Source: Trachythela sp. YZ-2020 | Taxonomy: Eukaryota > Cnidaria > Anthozoa > Malacalcyonacea > Clavulariidae | DNA: 64,000 nucleotides | Assembly (NCBI GenBank): GCA_016169945.1 | Contig: JADLSH010000254.1 | Coordinates: forward strand, 992,001 to 1,056,000 | Direction: 5' to 3' | In this document: in pieces, positions 51,101 to 62,714 of the stretch | Position numbering within the stretch: position 1 is the stretch's first letter | Layout of the letters: each line of letters begins with the position of its first letter | The notes under the pieces: generated by a model | What the model saw: the letters and a program-made list of their open reading frames with translations, nothing else | The model's database searches: none | Told to the model about the DNA's origin: nothing | Program-made: the position numbers and the translations under genes

Positions 51101-54100
51101 AAAATCATATTTGGGGTTAGTGGCACTTTGAGAATAAACCACAGCAGCTTAACAACGGATTACAACTCTCGTTTTGACTGTTCACTCATTCGTATGCGTC
51201 ATCAAGTTTAATCACTAAGACTACGTTCACACGAAACCGGACGTATTCCGGACCGTACTCAAATTCGTCCGGTTCCACTTGTTCACACGAGAAACCCGAC
51301 AAATTCGAGCACAGCTAATCGTATGAATTGCCGTGTGAACAAGTGGAACTGAACGAATTTGAGTGCGGTCCAGAATTCGTCCGGTTTCGTGTGAACGTAG
51401 CCTAAAAGTCATCTAAAAAACTGGTCTTATTATCATAGAGTAAAAACAATATCCACTACTATTTCTATTCATCCTTAAGGTGTCGATCCTGTCGCGCGTA
51501 TGAACGCCTGGGGACGAACAGTTGGTGTCACGTGCACGATGTGTGGTCATCACGTGCAAAAATCGTACGGGTGTTTCCGACGTGACACGGCGCCTCAGAG
51601 ACTACGTCATCTCTTCACACCCGGCATGAACCGCATCAAGATATGTCGACGATGTCTACCGTATAAAAAACTAGGGAAAGCCGAACAGATACTAAAACCC
51701 GGGTTACTGTCCCTTCCCAGTGATCCCCGGGGATTAAACCCAGGAACTAACACTCCTGTAACAATTGCTCCAGTACCTGACAAACCGGTTTCAGCTTCGA
51801 CCCTAAATGCTATCCATCGTAAAGTTACGGGACAAGAAACTACTGGTCGTGAAAACACCGCTCACGTGAACATTATTGCTAGTCTTGGTCATGTGAACAT
51901 TGGTGCAGGTCACGTGAACGCCAGCCTTGGTCACGTGAACAATTCTTCTGGTCAAATGAACAATAGCTCTGATCACGTGAAGACAGGTTCTGTTCACGTG
52001 AATACTGGCTCTGTTCACGTGAACACTGAATCTGGTCACGTGATTGATAACACGGCTTCATGCCTGCCACCAGAAATAGATTTATCAGGAGAGTCGAGTA
52101 AAGGATCAGCTATAGAGTATATCAAGAAGCTAGCACTAAACCTTAGGACCAATTACACTGGGCAACAAGGAGAAAGCAGTATGGCAGCCAAGAATGAACT
52201 GATCACACCAGAGGAGCAGATTATTAAAACTCCAATATTTGAACATCTGTCTAACTTCACTCCTGTAACACCATCAATGAATTTGGGAAATCAGGTGACC
52301 AATACAGCGAGTATTGATGCACCCGGGGCTAACCTTCAGCCATCACAATGGAAACCTGTTTTAAACCAGGTTACACCAGTTAACAAACCGGTTACACTTG
52401 AAACTGCAGCAAGTTTTGTCCAGGAAACTGAAAGTAATGTAATACCAACTCCTCCATGGACTACCGTACCTATTGTCCTTAAAACACAACCAAATATAGT
52501 TCTGACGTCATCCAACCAAGTACCACGTGATCCAAAGAGTGCACCTTTACAAACATTTGTTACAGCAGCCAATCAGAAAGATCTAAAGTTGCTCCCCACA
52601 ATAATGGTGCCATCCCAGAATGCACTCCCGCGACAAGGTCCAGTATTGCTACAAATCCAGCGAGTCAAATTGGTGCGTGAGAAAATTGGTGAGAGAGTCG
52701 AGATTAAAGACAAGACAAGAGAGGAGCAAGGTATGTGGATTTATCAAGCTTATGACTAGTAGAAAGCAAGTTGTGTTTCAAAATTTCCTGAAATTTTCGT
52801 TTCTGAAACCTTAAACCATTAACATTTAGGATAAACATTACTATAAGGTAAAACAACATCGTAGTTGGTGTGTGAACTGGCTAACGTATTTCTGACGAAG
52901 GCCGATTGAAACGTCGAAGTGATTTTAATTTAGTTCAGACAAAAACCACGGCAGCGCATTGACTATTGTATCCATGCCCAATTGATGGGTTTCGCGGGTA
53001 GACCGTCTGCTACGCAGGCTAGGTTTTAGTAAGCGTTTGGGGGCAGCAGAATAGAACTAAAATTTTCTTCTCTAAATATTTGCCTAAATATTTGCCTATA
53101 AGACTAATACTGCCAGTTGACCACCATCATCATCATCATCACCATCACCATCATCATCATCATCTGCTGCATGATAATGCCCAATTAAATCCACTTATGG
53201 TGCTCACGTGACAACGAGAATGCTTCTTTTCCAGGTAAACAAAATGAAATGATTGATCAACCAGGAGCTGGTCTCGGTGTAACAGACTATGGTGGATATA
53301 CTAGGAATGTTGGTGGATCAACTGGGAACCATCAACAACTACCTGAAGAAATATCGTCTGCTGAAGTGGAAAACTCAATAAGTAATTTCCTATCACAAGC
53401 TAAAGAAATTTCACCCGCTCAAGTGGAACCATCAAATGGTAATTTTCAAACACTTACTGACGAAATTTCGTCTACACAATTGGAAACATCAACTGGTAAT
53501 ATTCAAAAAATAACTGAAGAACTTGCGTTTTTAATTGGGGGTACAAGTGGATATACACAGGATAACGACGTGAACATGATGGATACAATAGGACATTTTA
53601 GTACTGAACAGGACAATGTAAGTGTAACGGAACTGGTCGCACAAGTACAGTCTGAAAAAACTTCTGAAGATCTAAATACTGTAGATTCGAAAATTTTGGA
53701 AAGTGGTTTTCTTCAACCAACAGAATCTCTCGGAGAGCAAATAATCCCCTCTGGAAGTCTGGGGATGAGTTATTCTCAAGACGAGCCCGCGGTCTTACTT
53801 TGCGGCTCAGCGGATATCTCAAGCCAAGATACAACAATGTATCCTAGTGGATATCAGGTGGTAGACGAGAAGGATAGTGGTCAAGGAGGGGTAATTGGAG
53901 GTTCAAGTTTATCACAAAGTTGTGTAAGAAACATATTTCAAAGTCAAATTTCTGAAGAATACTTACCACAAGTTGATGATGGAAAATTGAATGAAATAAA
54001 CAAGTTAGAAACGGTCAAGGAGTTGATAGATGAAGTTTTGTTGCCAGAAGGTGGTCATTTTGAGAAGGAAGAATTGCTTGATGTTCTGGATGTTAAGAGC

Positions 54101-54772
54101 GGCTCATCTGAAACTCATATCTCGGAGAATACGAAAAGTGTTGTGGCTGAGAAGGAAATTCAGGATATCGGAAACGAAGGTAAAAACTTGGAAACAACCG
54201 AGGAAGGTTTTTCTGTTGAAATGAAAGAAGAAGATGGTGGTGGAAAGGTGGAAGATGAGAAAGAATATGTTCAGGAAGAGAAAAAATCGCCACGTAAAGG
54301 AGAAGACGAAAATAAGAGAGAGAAAAGTAAAAAAGATGAAACTGATTTGAATATAAGCACAAACCCGGAGAAACAGGCAAAAGTGAAAGAAACAATTAAT
54401 AAAGAAGTACCAGAAGTAGAGTCTATCTCCACGACTTTGGAAATTGATGAGAATGTTACACTGGATCTAAGAAGAAGTCAGAGACGCACAGCTAGTCCAA
54501 GGAAACCCAGCCCAAGTAAGAGTCCTGTGAAGAAAATTGAACCAAGAGTTCATGGGACACGACAGAGCGCTCTGAGGCAGCAGGGATCACAGAAGGGGAA
54601 AGCGGTACAACAAGGATCACAGAAGGATAAGAGTGGACAACAGGCTACACAGAGAGGTAAGACGGAACGACAAGGATCACAGAAGGATGAAAAGGAACAC
54701 GAAGCAACACAAGGGGTGAAAAGAAAAAGACAAGGTCGTGGAACAAAGCCAGCGAAAGTGACGAAAACGTAA
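48154..54772 (+). CDS. Unrecognised large disordered protein with a Cys4-type motif
   Basis: Five exons: 48154-48200, 48411-48475, 49175-50203, 51480-52730, 53235-54772; 3930 nt (1309 aa), all with good splice sites and phase. I do not recognise the family. Exon 3 has threefold TPFPTTTNSH-type repeats, then an ordered stretch (LTEDKHAFLKNIFGKSV ... MCLRDMKNAISAALDSC), then Pro/Gly/Lys-rich sequence with a charged helix (FANRQREIQKMKKELKERL) at its end. Exon 4 starts with a likely zinc-binding unit CTMCGHH ... CF ... ICRRC, then eight 7-residue GHVNxSS-type repeats. Exon 5 is acidic, then basic with RRSQRRTASPRKPSPSK and 11-residue QQGSQKGK-type repeats. The composition suggests a nuclear or chromatin protein, but that is inference. 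Introns carry MITEs and minisatellites. Confidence 0.8.
48571..48851. mobile_element. hAT-like element, 281 bp
   Basis: Inverted ends CAGGGGCGGC and GCCGCCCCTG; the next bases GTGGC and GCCAT continue the match. The flanks CCGCCCCC and CCTCCCCC agree at 7 of 8 bases. It lies in intron 2 of the large gene and is rich in GGGCCC blocks. Confidence 0.65.
49214..49306 (+). repeat. 30-nt coding repeat, three copies
   Basis: Three successive units encode T-P-F-P-T-T-T-N-S-H with small changes. The units are in frame, so copy number can change without shifting the protein. Confidence 0.8.
50298..50425. repeat. CAGGCTACCCCC minisatellite
   Basis: Five to six copies of a 21-23 bp unit (GCAGGCTACCCCCTCTGCCA) in intron 3 of the large gene. 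Confidence 0.85.
50426..51218. other. Remainder of intron 3 of the large gene
   Basis: Mostly unique A+T-rich sequence. An imperfect inverted pair, ATCATTAGGTGAATT and AATTCACCTAATGACATCAT, sits near 50929 and 50979; no flanking duplication was found. Confidence 0.4.
51219..51402. mobile_element. PIF/Harbinger-like palindromic MITE, 184 bp
   Basis: Ends GACTACGTTCACACGAAACC and the inverse GGTTTCGTGTGAACGTAGCC. TAA is duplicated at 51216-51218 and 51403-51405. The TACGTTCACAC core is shared with the family at 10506 and 40137. It lies just before exon 4 of the large gene. Confidence 0.85.
51858..52050 (+). repeat. 21-nt coding minisatellite with CACGTG
   Basis: Eight or nine units of 21 nt encode GHVNxSS-like heptads. 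Most units contain GTCACGTGAA or TTCACGTGAA, so CACGTG palindromes recur every 21 or 42 nt, about two or four helical turns. Confidence 0.85.
52892..52915 (+). ncRNA. Hammerhead-like core motif
   Basis: CTGACGA, AGGCCGATT, GAAACGTC: the conserved CUGANGA and GAAA-C-GUC blocks are exact, but the stem II region is short and poorly paired. It is followed by GAAGT as in the copy at 13444. It lies in intron 4 of the large gene. Confidence 0.4.
53121..53164. repeat. (CAT)n trinucleotide repeat
   Basis: About fourteen CAT/CAC units in intron 4 of the large gene. Confidence 0.9.
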
Positions 54773-55131
54773 GAAAATGAAGAAGGTAAACAATAAACAT
54801 ACGAACAAGTAAAGAGTAACGAGTAAATAGGTGAAAAAGAAACTGATAAACAATGGAACAAGTAAACAGTAAATAAATAAACAAGCATTTTGTGAAAAAC
54901 GAAACGGATTAAGATTAAAAACAGAAATATTCTTCAAAAAGAATGAAAACAAGCAAAGTTAAAAGACAAAATCTTCGAGATATGGAATAGTCTAGCTATT
55001 GTCATTTTTCAGATTCAGTTCCAAATATTGTTCCTGCTTCCTGGATGTTCATGATGAAATGAAAAAATATCATTTCATCACCTGAAGCGATATTAACACT
55101 TACAGTGAAAAATATTTACTATTAAAATACA

Positions 55132-55544
55132 TACCTAATTTTATGAAATTTTTATCATTGCACATTCCATAAGCAATGGGTAGTGATGTAGTCTGCCAGT
55201 CCGGAGACGTCTGGTACCCCCCAGGAAACTTTTACGTACGACACCCTTTAAAGTGACTGAAAAATACTGAAAATATGGCCATGCCTGTCAGGTACTAACA
55301 CTATTGCCATGGCAAGAATTTTTTAATTTAACAGAATCAGGCATTTTTCACATAAAAATTAAAAATAGTCCACAACTGATCTGGAAAGTGTCAAATTAAA
55401 ATACTTAAAATTTCTACAATCTAGATTGAAACCTATATTTATAATTTTCAAATGTTATCACTGCACATTTTACTGTTTATCACTGCACACTTTCACTTTA
55501 TCACTGCACAAATTGGTTATCACTGCACACTAAAATTAGGTATG
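55132..55544. mobile_element. Probable MITE with TATCACTGCACA repeats
   Basis: The left end ACCTAATTTTATG and the right end ACTAAAATTAGGT are inverted. Four copies of TATCACTGCACA lie toward the right and one TATCATTGCACA toward the left. Target duplication is unclear. Confidence 0.55.
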
Positions 55545-56089
55545 TTAAAAAAAAGAGATACAAAATCGCGCAAAGCGCATGGAACCCACGTCCTATAAAT
55601 GAACTTGAAATTATCCTATTTTATTATATACAAGGAAATATTGGAATATTATTTAAAAAAATTTCACATATCCTAAAATAGGTTTTCATAATTCATCGTT
55701 GCCTTATTGTGTTCGCTAGTGTTTTTGTACACTTGAGTCATTGTAAATATATATGGCATATATGACCTTGAACATTGCGGTTAAAAATATACGCTTGATA
55801 GTTTTGCCATTTTTTGCCTCGGTTGGTTAATCTAAGGCTGGAAGTAGTTTTTATGCCCGAGGGTTTGTTATCAGGGCTCTAAGGCTGTTATCATATGTAA
55901 ACATATTTTGACATTTTTCCTCGCTATATTACAGAAGTAATGCTGTGTGCAATGTTTAATATTGTTACAATTAGTTAATAATAAAATCGATATTGTTTTG
56001 AATGTTTGAAAAATGGTTCTATAAACTCTGTTTTTATCTACACCAATCAACATCATTTTATTACGCACTTACAAACGGAAGAAAAACAT

Positions 56090-56275
56090 GGGCTGCCACT
56101 CTCAATATCCCATTTTCACCTAATACGAATGCTAAAAATCCCTACGTCTCAAATGCAATTTTCCCCTACGTTCCCCTACAAATATCATATTTCCCCCGGT
56201 AGTAAGCTGACATAATTGTTTTGCCGTTGCGGGTTCGTAGTATTTTATACAAGTCGAGGCGGAAAAGCAATTAAA
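56090..56275. mobile_element. Partial copy of the hAT-like CCCCTAC element
   Basis: Matches the left half of the element at 15689-16304, including GGGCTGCCACTCTCAATAT and AATCCCTACGTCTC, with internal deletions. The right terminus is absent. Confidence 0.7.
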
Positions 56276-56964
56276 GTTTTTTAAAATTTACCGAGCAAGT
56301 TACTTTAAAATGCTACGTTTTAACCGACTATGATCAATTTACAGACATTATTTTAAAAATTTGGGTTGTAACACCCCCCCTACACCCCCCGCTCAGTACG
56401 CCACTGTCTAAAAGTCTTTGAAAGTTAGGCTAGTGACTTATTAAATCTGTTTTCCAAGAGTTACTGAAGTGTTTGACTGTTCAATAATTGAAAATGAATT
56501 ATATTTATATTATATTATAATATTATTGTTACAACGAAATATTGCAATACTAAAATTGTTTCCACAAATCCTAAAATTGGTCCTTAATAGTTCTTTCACC
56601 AATAGTATAGTATATATCACATATCTTTGGTAGTTTCCCATGAAGATCTTTCGTCATACGTTCCTCATGGTATAAAGGATACGTTCTATCCATTTTGCCA
56701 TCTTCCATCTGCTAGGGCAATATGCCACTAAGGGAACATGTACACTTTCTACAATTATTCTAAATAGACATTTTTATAGGTTTTTCTTCCAGCCGGACTT
56801 CGATATTCTATTTATTTAAATTCGCACAGTATTAGAATTCGCGCAGACCTTAATATTTTATATATTATGATTTATGTACAAACAAAACAGTCGGTCACTT
56901 TCATTTGGAAAAGTTTTTACTATCATATGCTACCCCTCCCCCCCCCCCGCGCCCCCTATGTGTG

Positions 56965-59340
56965 CTACCCACCTAGCCAGGCTTGGGTGGTTGAATTATC
57001 TGTTGCACTACATCTGTGCTCCGGATGTGCACATTTATAATATCCAAAGCTATCCTCCCCAGTTGTTGAACAAGATTTAGGATTTTCCACCTTAAACTCG
57101 CATTTCGTCACTCTCGCATCGAGATGCAGGGGAAGATCTGACCTTTGATACAACACTGCAGTACAATTAGAACAATTGTAGCCCCGAACATTGATATAAT
57201 CCACCTTCTTGCATACTTCATACCCTTGAAAAGTCATAATATCTAAATCAGCCTTAGAACCTTGCATAAAATCTCTCTTTATTGCCGTCAATGTTTTATC
57301 AAATTCACAAGTGACGCGCCATTTTGTTGAGTCACTTTGTATGGATTCCATTCTGGCTTTGCTAAGACGATACGAGGACCAATTTTCTGTAACGTTTCCT
57401 GTGTTCTTGGTGAAATCGGTGAAAAATGGTTTGTGAAAAGTTGTCCGATGTTCAAGACTGTACGATTGAATAAGAGTCCAAGAAATGTTCGAATCTTTTT
57501 CAAAATCGCAAAAAACTTTGAGGAGTATATTTTTAGAATTACGTATATGGTAGATATTTGGAGAGCGTAAACCGTTAGCATAGCCTCGACACGAAGTTAT
57601 CCTGTTTTTGCAGTTTTCCCCAGCGTAACCTAACGCACATTTGTTGCAGTATTTGCCTGAGAACCCCACCGAGCATGCGCAGTTGAAACGAGCTCGTATA
57701 TCGTGAGTAGGTATACACGTGCCATGGTCGGAACATGGATTCGATGTTGAACAGCAGTTTATTGATAATTTGCATTGCTTCATAGCGTCACAATGTTGTT
57801 CATTTGGATCCTGTTAGTAAAAAAGATAAATATGTTTTCCTTAAGACCGAAGTAACATTTAACATCCCACCAATTAACATCGGCGACCAACCCATTGCTC
57901 GGGTAAAGTCATATAAATTGTTAGGAATTTGGCTGGACGATGTTATGAAGTGCCCCACAAATACTGAATTTATTATTAAAAAAGCGGCTAAACGGCTTCA
58001 GTTTTTAAAGATCCTTAAGAATTATGGCGCGTGCAAAGATTATCTAAAGTCCTTTTATTAATTGTGCTGTCATAAGGTCGAGTATGGACTGTGGAGCGCA
58101 AGTGACGGGGCAAGTGTGGCATGGAAACCTGACCCAAGATCAAAGCAACAACATCGAAAGAATCCAAAAACGGGCGCTTAGGATTATCTACCCTGGACAG
58201 GAATACAATGAAGCCTTAATAGAAAGTAAACTGAAATCACTAAAAGAACGAATAAAACATCTGTGCATTGACCTCATTAGGAATATGGTTCAACCCACCC
58301 ATAAACTACATGGACTGCTACTTGATAAACATTTCAACATAAAAAAGAGAGAGACAAGAGCGAGTAGTAATATAATCTATAATTTTACTTGTACAGGGTG
58401 TCCCAAAAAAAAGGCTACCTTTTCAAATTCAAATTAGCATGTTAATTCAAGCAACCTATATATTGTAGTTCTTTGAAATCATTATCGCTTTTGAACTATG
58501 AATACGTAAAAACACACAGTTTTATACACATGGGATATTGAATACAATAGGTTGCTTGAATTGACATGCTAATTTGAATTTGAAAAGGTAGCCTTTTTTT
58601 TGGGACACCCTGTATAGAACGGAACGTTTCAAAAGTAGTCCTTTAGTCTATGCGATTGATAAGTACAATGAAAGTATTGACCCAATGACTTGATATAGGT
58701 TTATGATTGTAGCATATTTAGTATCTTGGATCTTACTATATATATACTATATAATATAGTTTTAGCACATTTAGTGTTTTGGATTTATTATATACCAACT
58801 ATAATCATACTGTATAAATACATAATTGTAATGAAAGTATTGACTCATAGTTTTAATTAATGTATAAGAGTTTTGCATTTTACTATTTATAATCATGTAA
58901 ACACATAATAATTTAGCTATACTCTGCTATTGATATGTGATTAATAAACCATTACCACCACAACATTTGTAGAATGATAAGTGAATTTTAGGTGCTACAC
59001 ATAGTGGTCAGCTTATTATGCCATGTTACAAGGGGCTATAATTGTTAATACCTGTTTAATATCAAAGTGGCTGTAACCCTCTTGCGGCATCAGTAGAGGT
59101 GTATCATTTGGGTAACGTCTGAGATAACAAGTCATATCATCTTCATGTATATCAAACGCTGAACACCGACAGTCACGAAGGCAATGTTGTAAACACTCGG
59201 ATATTGATTTCACTGTCGATTGTTCTATTCTGCCTGAAGACTGCATCATCTTGGCATGCTTCACTAAAGTGAATCCTTGACCTTGCTGAGACTTGACCTG
59301 TTCATTTTTTAGCAAAACAAGTAGGAACAGCCACAGGAAT
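56965..59340 (-). CDS. PAN/Apple-EGF-fibrinogen-like secreted protein, first exon not found
   Basis: Two exons on the minus strand: 59052-59340 and 56965-57810, joined in phase 0 (378 codons visible). The first has a hydrophobic leader (LWLFLLVLL) and a PAN-like domain with Cys in ECLQHCLRDCRCSAFDI. The second opens with an EGF domain (CSTSNPCSDHGTCIP ... CNCACSVGFSGKYC pattern) and continues into a fibrinogen-C/ collagen-C-like domain (SCRGYANGLRSPNIY, VFCDFEKDSNISWTLIQ). It ends in a Cys-rich region with NCSNC and KCAHPEHRC. Such combinations are common in cnidarian extracellular adhesion or lectin-like proteins. No in-frame ATG lies before 59340, where an acceptor TTTTTTAG is found, so the start exon must lie further right. 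Its intron holds a LINE tail and a MITE. Confidence 0.75.
57822..58680 (+). mobile_element. Truncated non-LTR retrotransposon tail (CR1/L2-like), interrupted
   Basis: Encodes the C-terminal part of a reverse-transcriptase ORF: SYKLLGIWLDDVMKCPTNTE, KRLQFLKILKNYG, then after a frameshift near 58055 WHGNLTQDQSNNIERIQKRA and LRIIYPGQEYNEAL. After the MITE it continues as RTERFKSSPLVYAIDKYNE-like residues. A 12-bp internal duplication lies near 58100. It is dead and lies antisense in the PAN/EGF gene intron. Confidence 0.8.
58394..58612. mobile_element. Tc1/mariner-like MITE inside the LINE, 219 bp
   Basis: Ends CAGGGTGTCCC and GGGACACCCTG extend into about 60-bp arms. TA is on both sides (58392-58393 and 58613-58614). 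LINE coding matches on each side show the insertion point. Confidence 0.9.
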
Positions 59341-59499
59341 CTAAAAAAGCACAAGAGAAATATGATTTTGTCTTTTGAGGATTGGAACCAATTCTAAACT
59401 TTCTCAAAAAACTGTTTCCATATACTTGCAAGTACCAAACCACCTTTATTTATGAAGGGTTTTGTGGATGGAAAATTATTGAGTGTAAATTATATACAT

Positions 59500-59790
59500 T
59501 TATTAGACCTAACCAGGAACAGCTGCGAAAAATGCAACTATATAGGTCCCTGGCAGGAATCGCTGGATAGCTCCATCAGTTTAAACTTGTTCTTCCTAGA
59601 GTTTTAGAAAGGATCATGTCTTGTTGATTCAGTGTTACTACAGGAGGAAACCTAAACTAAACTAACTTTATACTGGATATCCCCATGCATCAGTTCTCCC
59701 TAGAGGTCCAATATGAGCCATTTCGTATTGATCCAGTGTTACCACAGGAGGAAATCTAAACTCAGTTATATTTGTTCTGCATGCCTTGAG
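59500..59790 (-). mobile_element. SINE tail plus 120-bp tandem unit
   Basis: CTAACCAGGAACAGCTGCG and GAAAAATGCAACTATATAGG match the SINE tail family in inverse. Two diverged copies of the 120-bp unit follow (ACAGGAGGAAACCTAAACT), as at 19973-20220. Confidence 0.7.
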
Positions 59791-59925
59791 GTTCAGCATA
59801 AAGGACTATCCCTTCTTCTATGACAGTACGACATGAGGAAATGATGACATGAGAAGATGCTCGCAGAACCATTCCTATATTCGGTGTTACATGTGGCAAT
59901 GTTTGGCAATTAAAAGTTGCTATAA

Positions 59926-60240
59926 AAGGTTATAAATTATATAATATATATTCGTCTATATTGTCCATTGAATCCACTTTGCCTTTTTTGCCGTAAAATA
60001 TACTAGACTTTCTATAACCATTCGAACTATAGGCAGCTGGCAAACAATTAAATAGAATTGTTGGAAAAGCTAACAATTGAAAAAGGTTATAAATTGGATA
60101 AAGATATTGCGTATTATGCCTATTGATATATTGTCTATCCGCTTTGCCTTTTTTGCAGTAAAATATACTAGATTTAACCATTCGAAATATTGCTGGAAAA
60201 CTAAATAGATCACGGAATTACTAGAAAAGCTAACAAAATG
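59926..60240. repeat. Tandem duplication of about 160 bp
   Basis: Two copies share CTTTGCCTTTTTTGC, TAAAATATACTAGA and AACCATTCGAA. They are diverged by several indels. Confidence 0.75.
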
Positions 60241-61281
60241 GTAATAAATTAGATAAAAAGGCATTTTTTTTACATTGCGTACATGTCTAGTATCTATTGA
60301 GTATTGTCTACTTTGATTCAGTTGTGCAGGCATTTCGTTTTCTAACATTATATAAATCTATATTTCTGTTTTTTGTTTTAATTTCCTACCTTGTAGTTGT
60401 AGTTGGCATTTTCCGAGCAATTCAACGTTATAAGCTTACTCACAGATGTCGCTTTGTACTTAACAATTCATCACTTACTGATACGACGAAATAAGTGATT
60501 GGATTTTCGATCTTTTATTTGTTGCGAAAAGTAACTATAAATAATTAATAGTAATAAATTGCGTTTTTGTCGCTTGTTATTGTGAATTTCAATCTATTTC
60601 AATCTAGTAGTTATCGGTTACAGAATCATTAAAATTTCAAAGTAAAACAACGTTTAAAGTACAGAGAATTTGAACCACTTTTTAACTAGTATTTCACTGA
60701 GAAACTGAATTTATTACCTGACAGTTTTAAAAACTCTGATCTTTGTGTCCTTAGGCTTAGGCTATACACACGGTGTATTTGCGTGTTCATGCAGTGCCCT
60801 TTTTTCTTACATTAGTGTATTTAGTGAGGTTTTTTATGTTCAGTAATTAAAATGAAAGACAGGTGGCGTGCATGATTATACACGTCATGCCAGGTTGTTA
60901 GTGCGTCATTGATCTCAGCCAGTGCGGGGTTTAAAGTGGTTTCAACTGGCGTATTGAAGCGGTATGATCGAAGTTCCGCCGCGTACGTTCTAAGACGGGA
61001 TAAAATTGCAGTTAGAATATATCTATCATAGTCGGTAATCTATCATTGGCTGTTTTTACATATAGCCCTAATAATAAAACTGTCCGTATGATCAATATTT
61101 ATATAAAGTAGAATATATTGTCTATTGTATAAACAGAATTAAGAAAGATGCACATTAGCTGGTAGAGGAGAGTGCAATAAATTTCCACAAAAACCTAAAC
61201 AATTCGTCTTGTATGTTCTGTGAATGTGGCTGTTTCTATGAACGAGAACGTTTGTACTTCGGCGACCGCAGTGCCAACAAA
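60241..61281. other. Intergenic region
   Basis: A+T-rich. The missing first exon of the PAN/EGF gene could be here on the minus strand. I could not choose one. Confidence 0.35.
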
Positions 61282-62714
61282 ATGAAGCTTATTAGACAGA
61301 TTCTGTCAATCAAGCTATATACACTGAGCTATATAATACCTGGAGGACGTGCTCGGCAAAAAAAAGTGAAGCCAAAAACATGGCGGATTTTGGCCTTTGC
61401 TTACGCCATAATGACGCCACTGGTTCCTTTTGCCCATGGTAATTACCACTGACCGACCGCGATCCTAATCTAAAACGGACTCTTTCACCCCCCTGGTTTT
61501 TTAAACAATTTTTTTTCATTTTTTCGCCTGTCTTTTTTCTTTTACATGGTGGAGAGAAAAGTGAGGTTTTGCTCCGCTTTTGGATAAGGAAAACATATTT
61601 TCACTCCGGTAAGGTTGTATTTAATAAATACTTGTTTTCTATATTTTTACGTTACTGAAGTCAGATAGGAAAAACAAAAAATTAAAAACTTGAGTATTAT
61701 ACTGGCCTGTATTACTGTAAACAACGGATATTTCCTTTCAAAAACCTTGTTTTCTTTTTCTTTTTAATAGCAATTGTAGTTTTTCGCAGTTCATTATTTA
61801 AAATATGTACACTCGGCCCATTTAATATTTTGCCGCAGTATAGAGTGATGCACTTTGTCCATTATATTTTACAAACTAGTCTTGTGCTGGTTTTGATAAC
61901 AAATTTCCGGGTTGTTTCGACTGTTTCAACTTGTTTGAAACCGCATTTTATAGACTCATTAATGTCTTATCACTAGTAGTTTGGTATATATAGATTTTGT
62001 CCTCTGTGGGACATTTGTAATTTTAGTTCATTGTAGGCAGTCAAACACGATAAAACTCAAAAGTGATAAAATATATAGTTGCCATATGCTGCTGACTGCT
62101 GTATAAAATGTTAAGAACTTTATCCATAACAGGATAATATTGCTTGGGCAGCAGTGCAAGACACTATATATAGGGGTGTGGAATTAAGCATGTCAACTAA
62201 GTATGTTAAGTATGGAATAAACAGTGAGAATAATCCATTACATATCCAAGCACACTTTTAACAGTATAATTGCAGTAGTGCTATAATCTGTGAAAAACAT
62301 CTATGACCCCCCCCCAAGATGTAGTAAATTCCACTAACTGTTCATTTTCCCAAAGTCTCCCTGGCAGAAAAATATGTTAATGTAAGCAACAACTAGCAAG
62401 ATATATTTGAAGTGCCCTCGAGTCATAACAAGCTATTGATAAATATATTTAAATGGATTTTCTTATTTTTGGCAAGGTCTTCAATGTGCACAATTAGTAA
62501 TTGTACATAAACCAACAAAGGTTTTATCTCTCTTCCACCCTTTACAGATATAGAATGCATGTAGGTAACAAAAATGTGTATTACTGCAGTATAATTTCTC
62601 TCTTCTTTAATTACAGGAAAGTCTGTCAATCATGCAGTTATAGATACCAGCAAAAAGGCACAAGGTATCAAGATGCAGATGTTTCAGGATATGGATTGCA
62701 AATTAGTTAACTAG
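61282..62714 (+). CDS. Possible small two-exon gene, reading frame ambiguous
   Basis: A GT donor at 61439 and an acceptor TTTAATTACAG before 62617 join two short segments. The ATG at 61282 gives 84 aa (stop 62714), with a hydrophobic, basic N-terminus. The ATG at 61380 (context AACATGGCG, a good Kozak match) gives 50 aa with several Cys (stop 62710). Both keep an open frame over the junction. I recognise neither. It may be a small protein, a non-coding RNA or chance. Confidence 0.25.

Larger units (their letters stand above)
54773..56964. other. Intergenic region, converging genes
   Basis: Holds the 3' UTR of the large gene, a probable MITE (55132-55544), a partial hAT copy (56090-56275) and a lone hAT-like terminus GTACGCCACTG near 56395. 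A C-rich run lies at 56938-56955. I see no gene. Confidence 0.5.

Noticed and set aside
52336..52572. Antisense ORFs over exons 3-5 of the large gene
   Set aside because: They are shadows of a plus-strand frame whose five exons sum to a multiple of three with good splice sites.
56340..56410. A complete hAT element ending at GTACGCCACTG
   Set aside because: Only one terminus was found; no matching left end or duplication.
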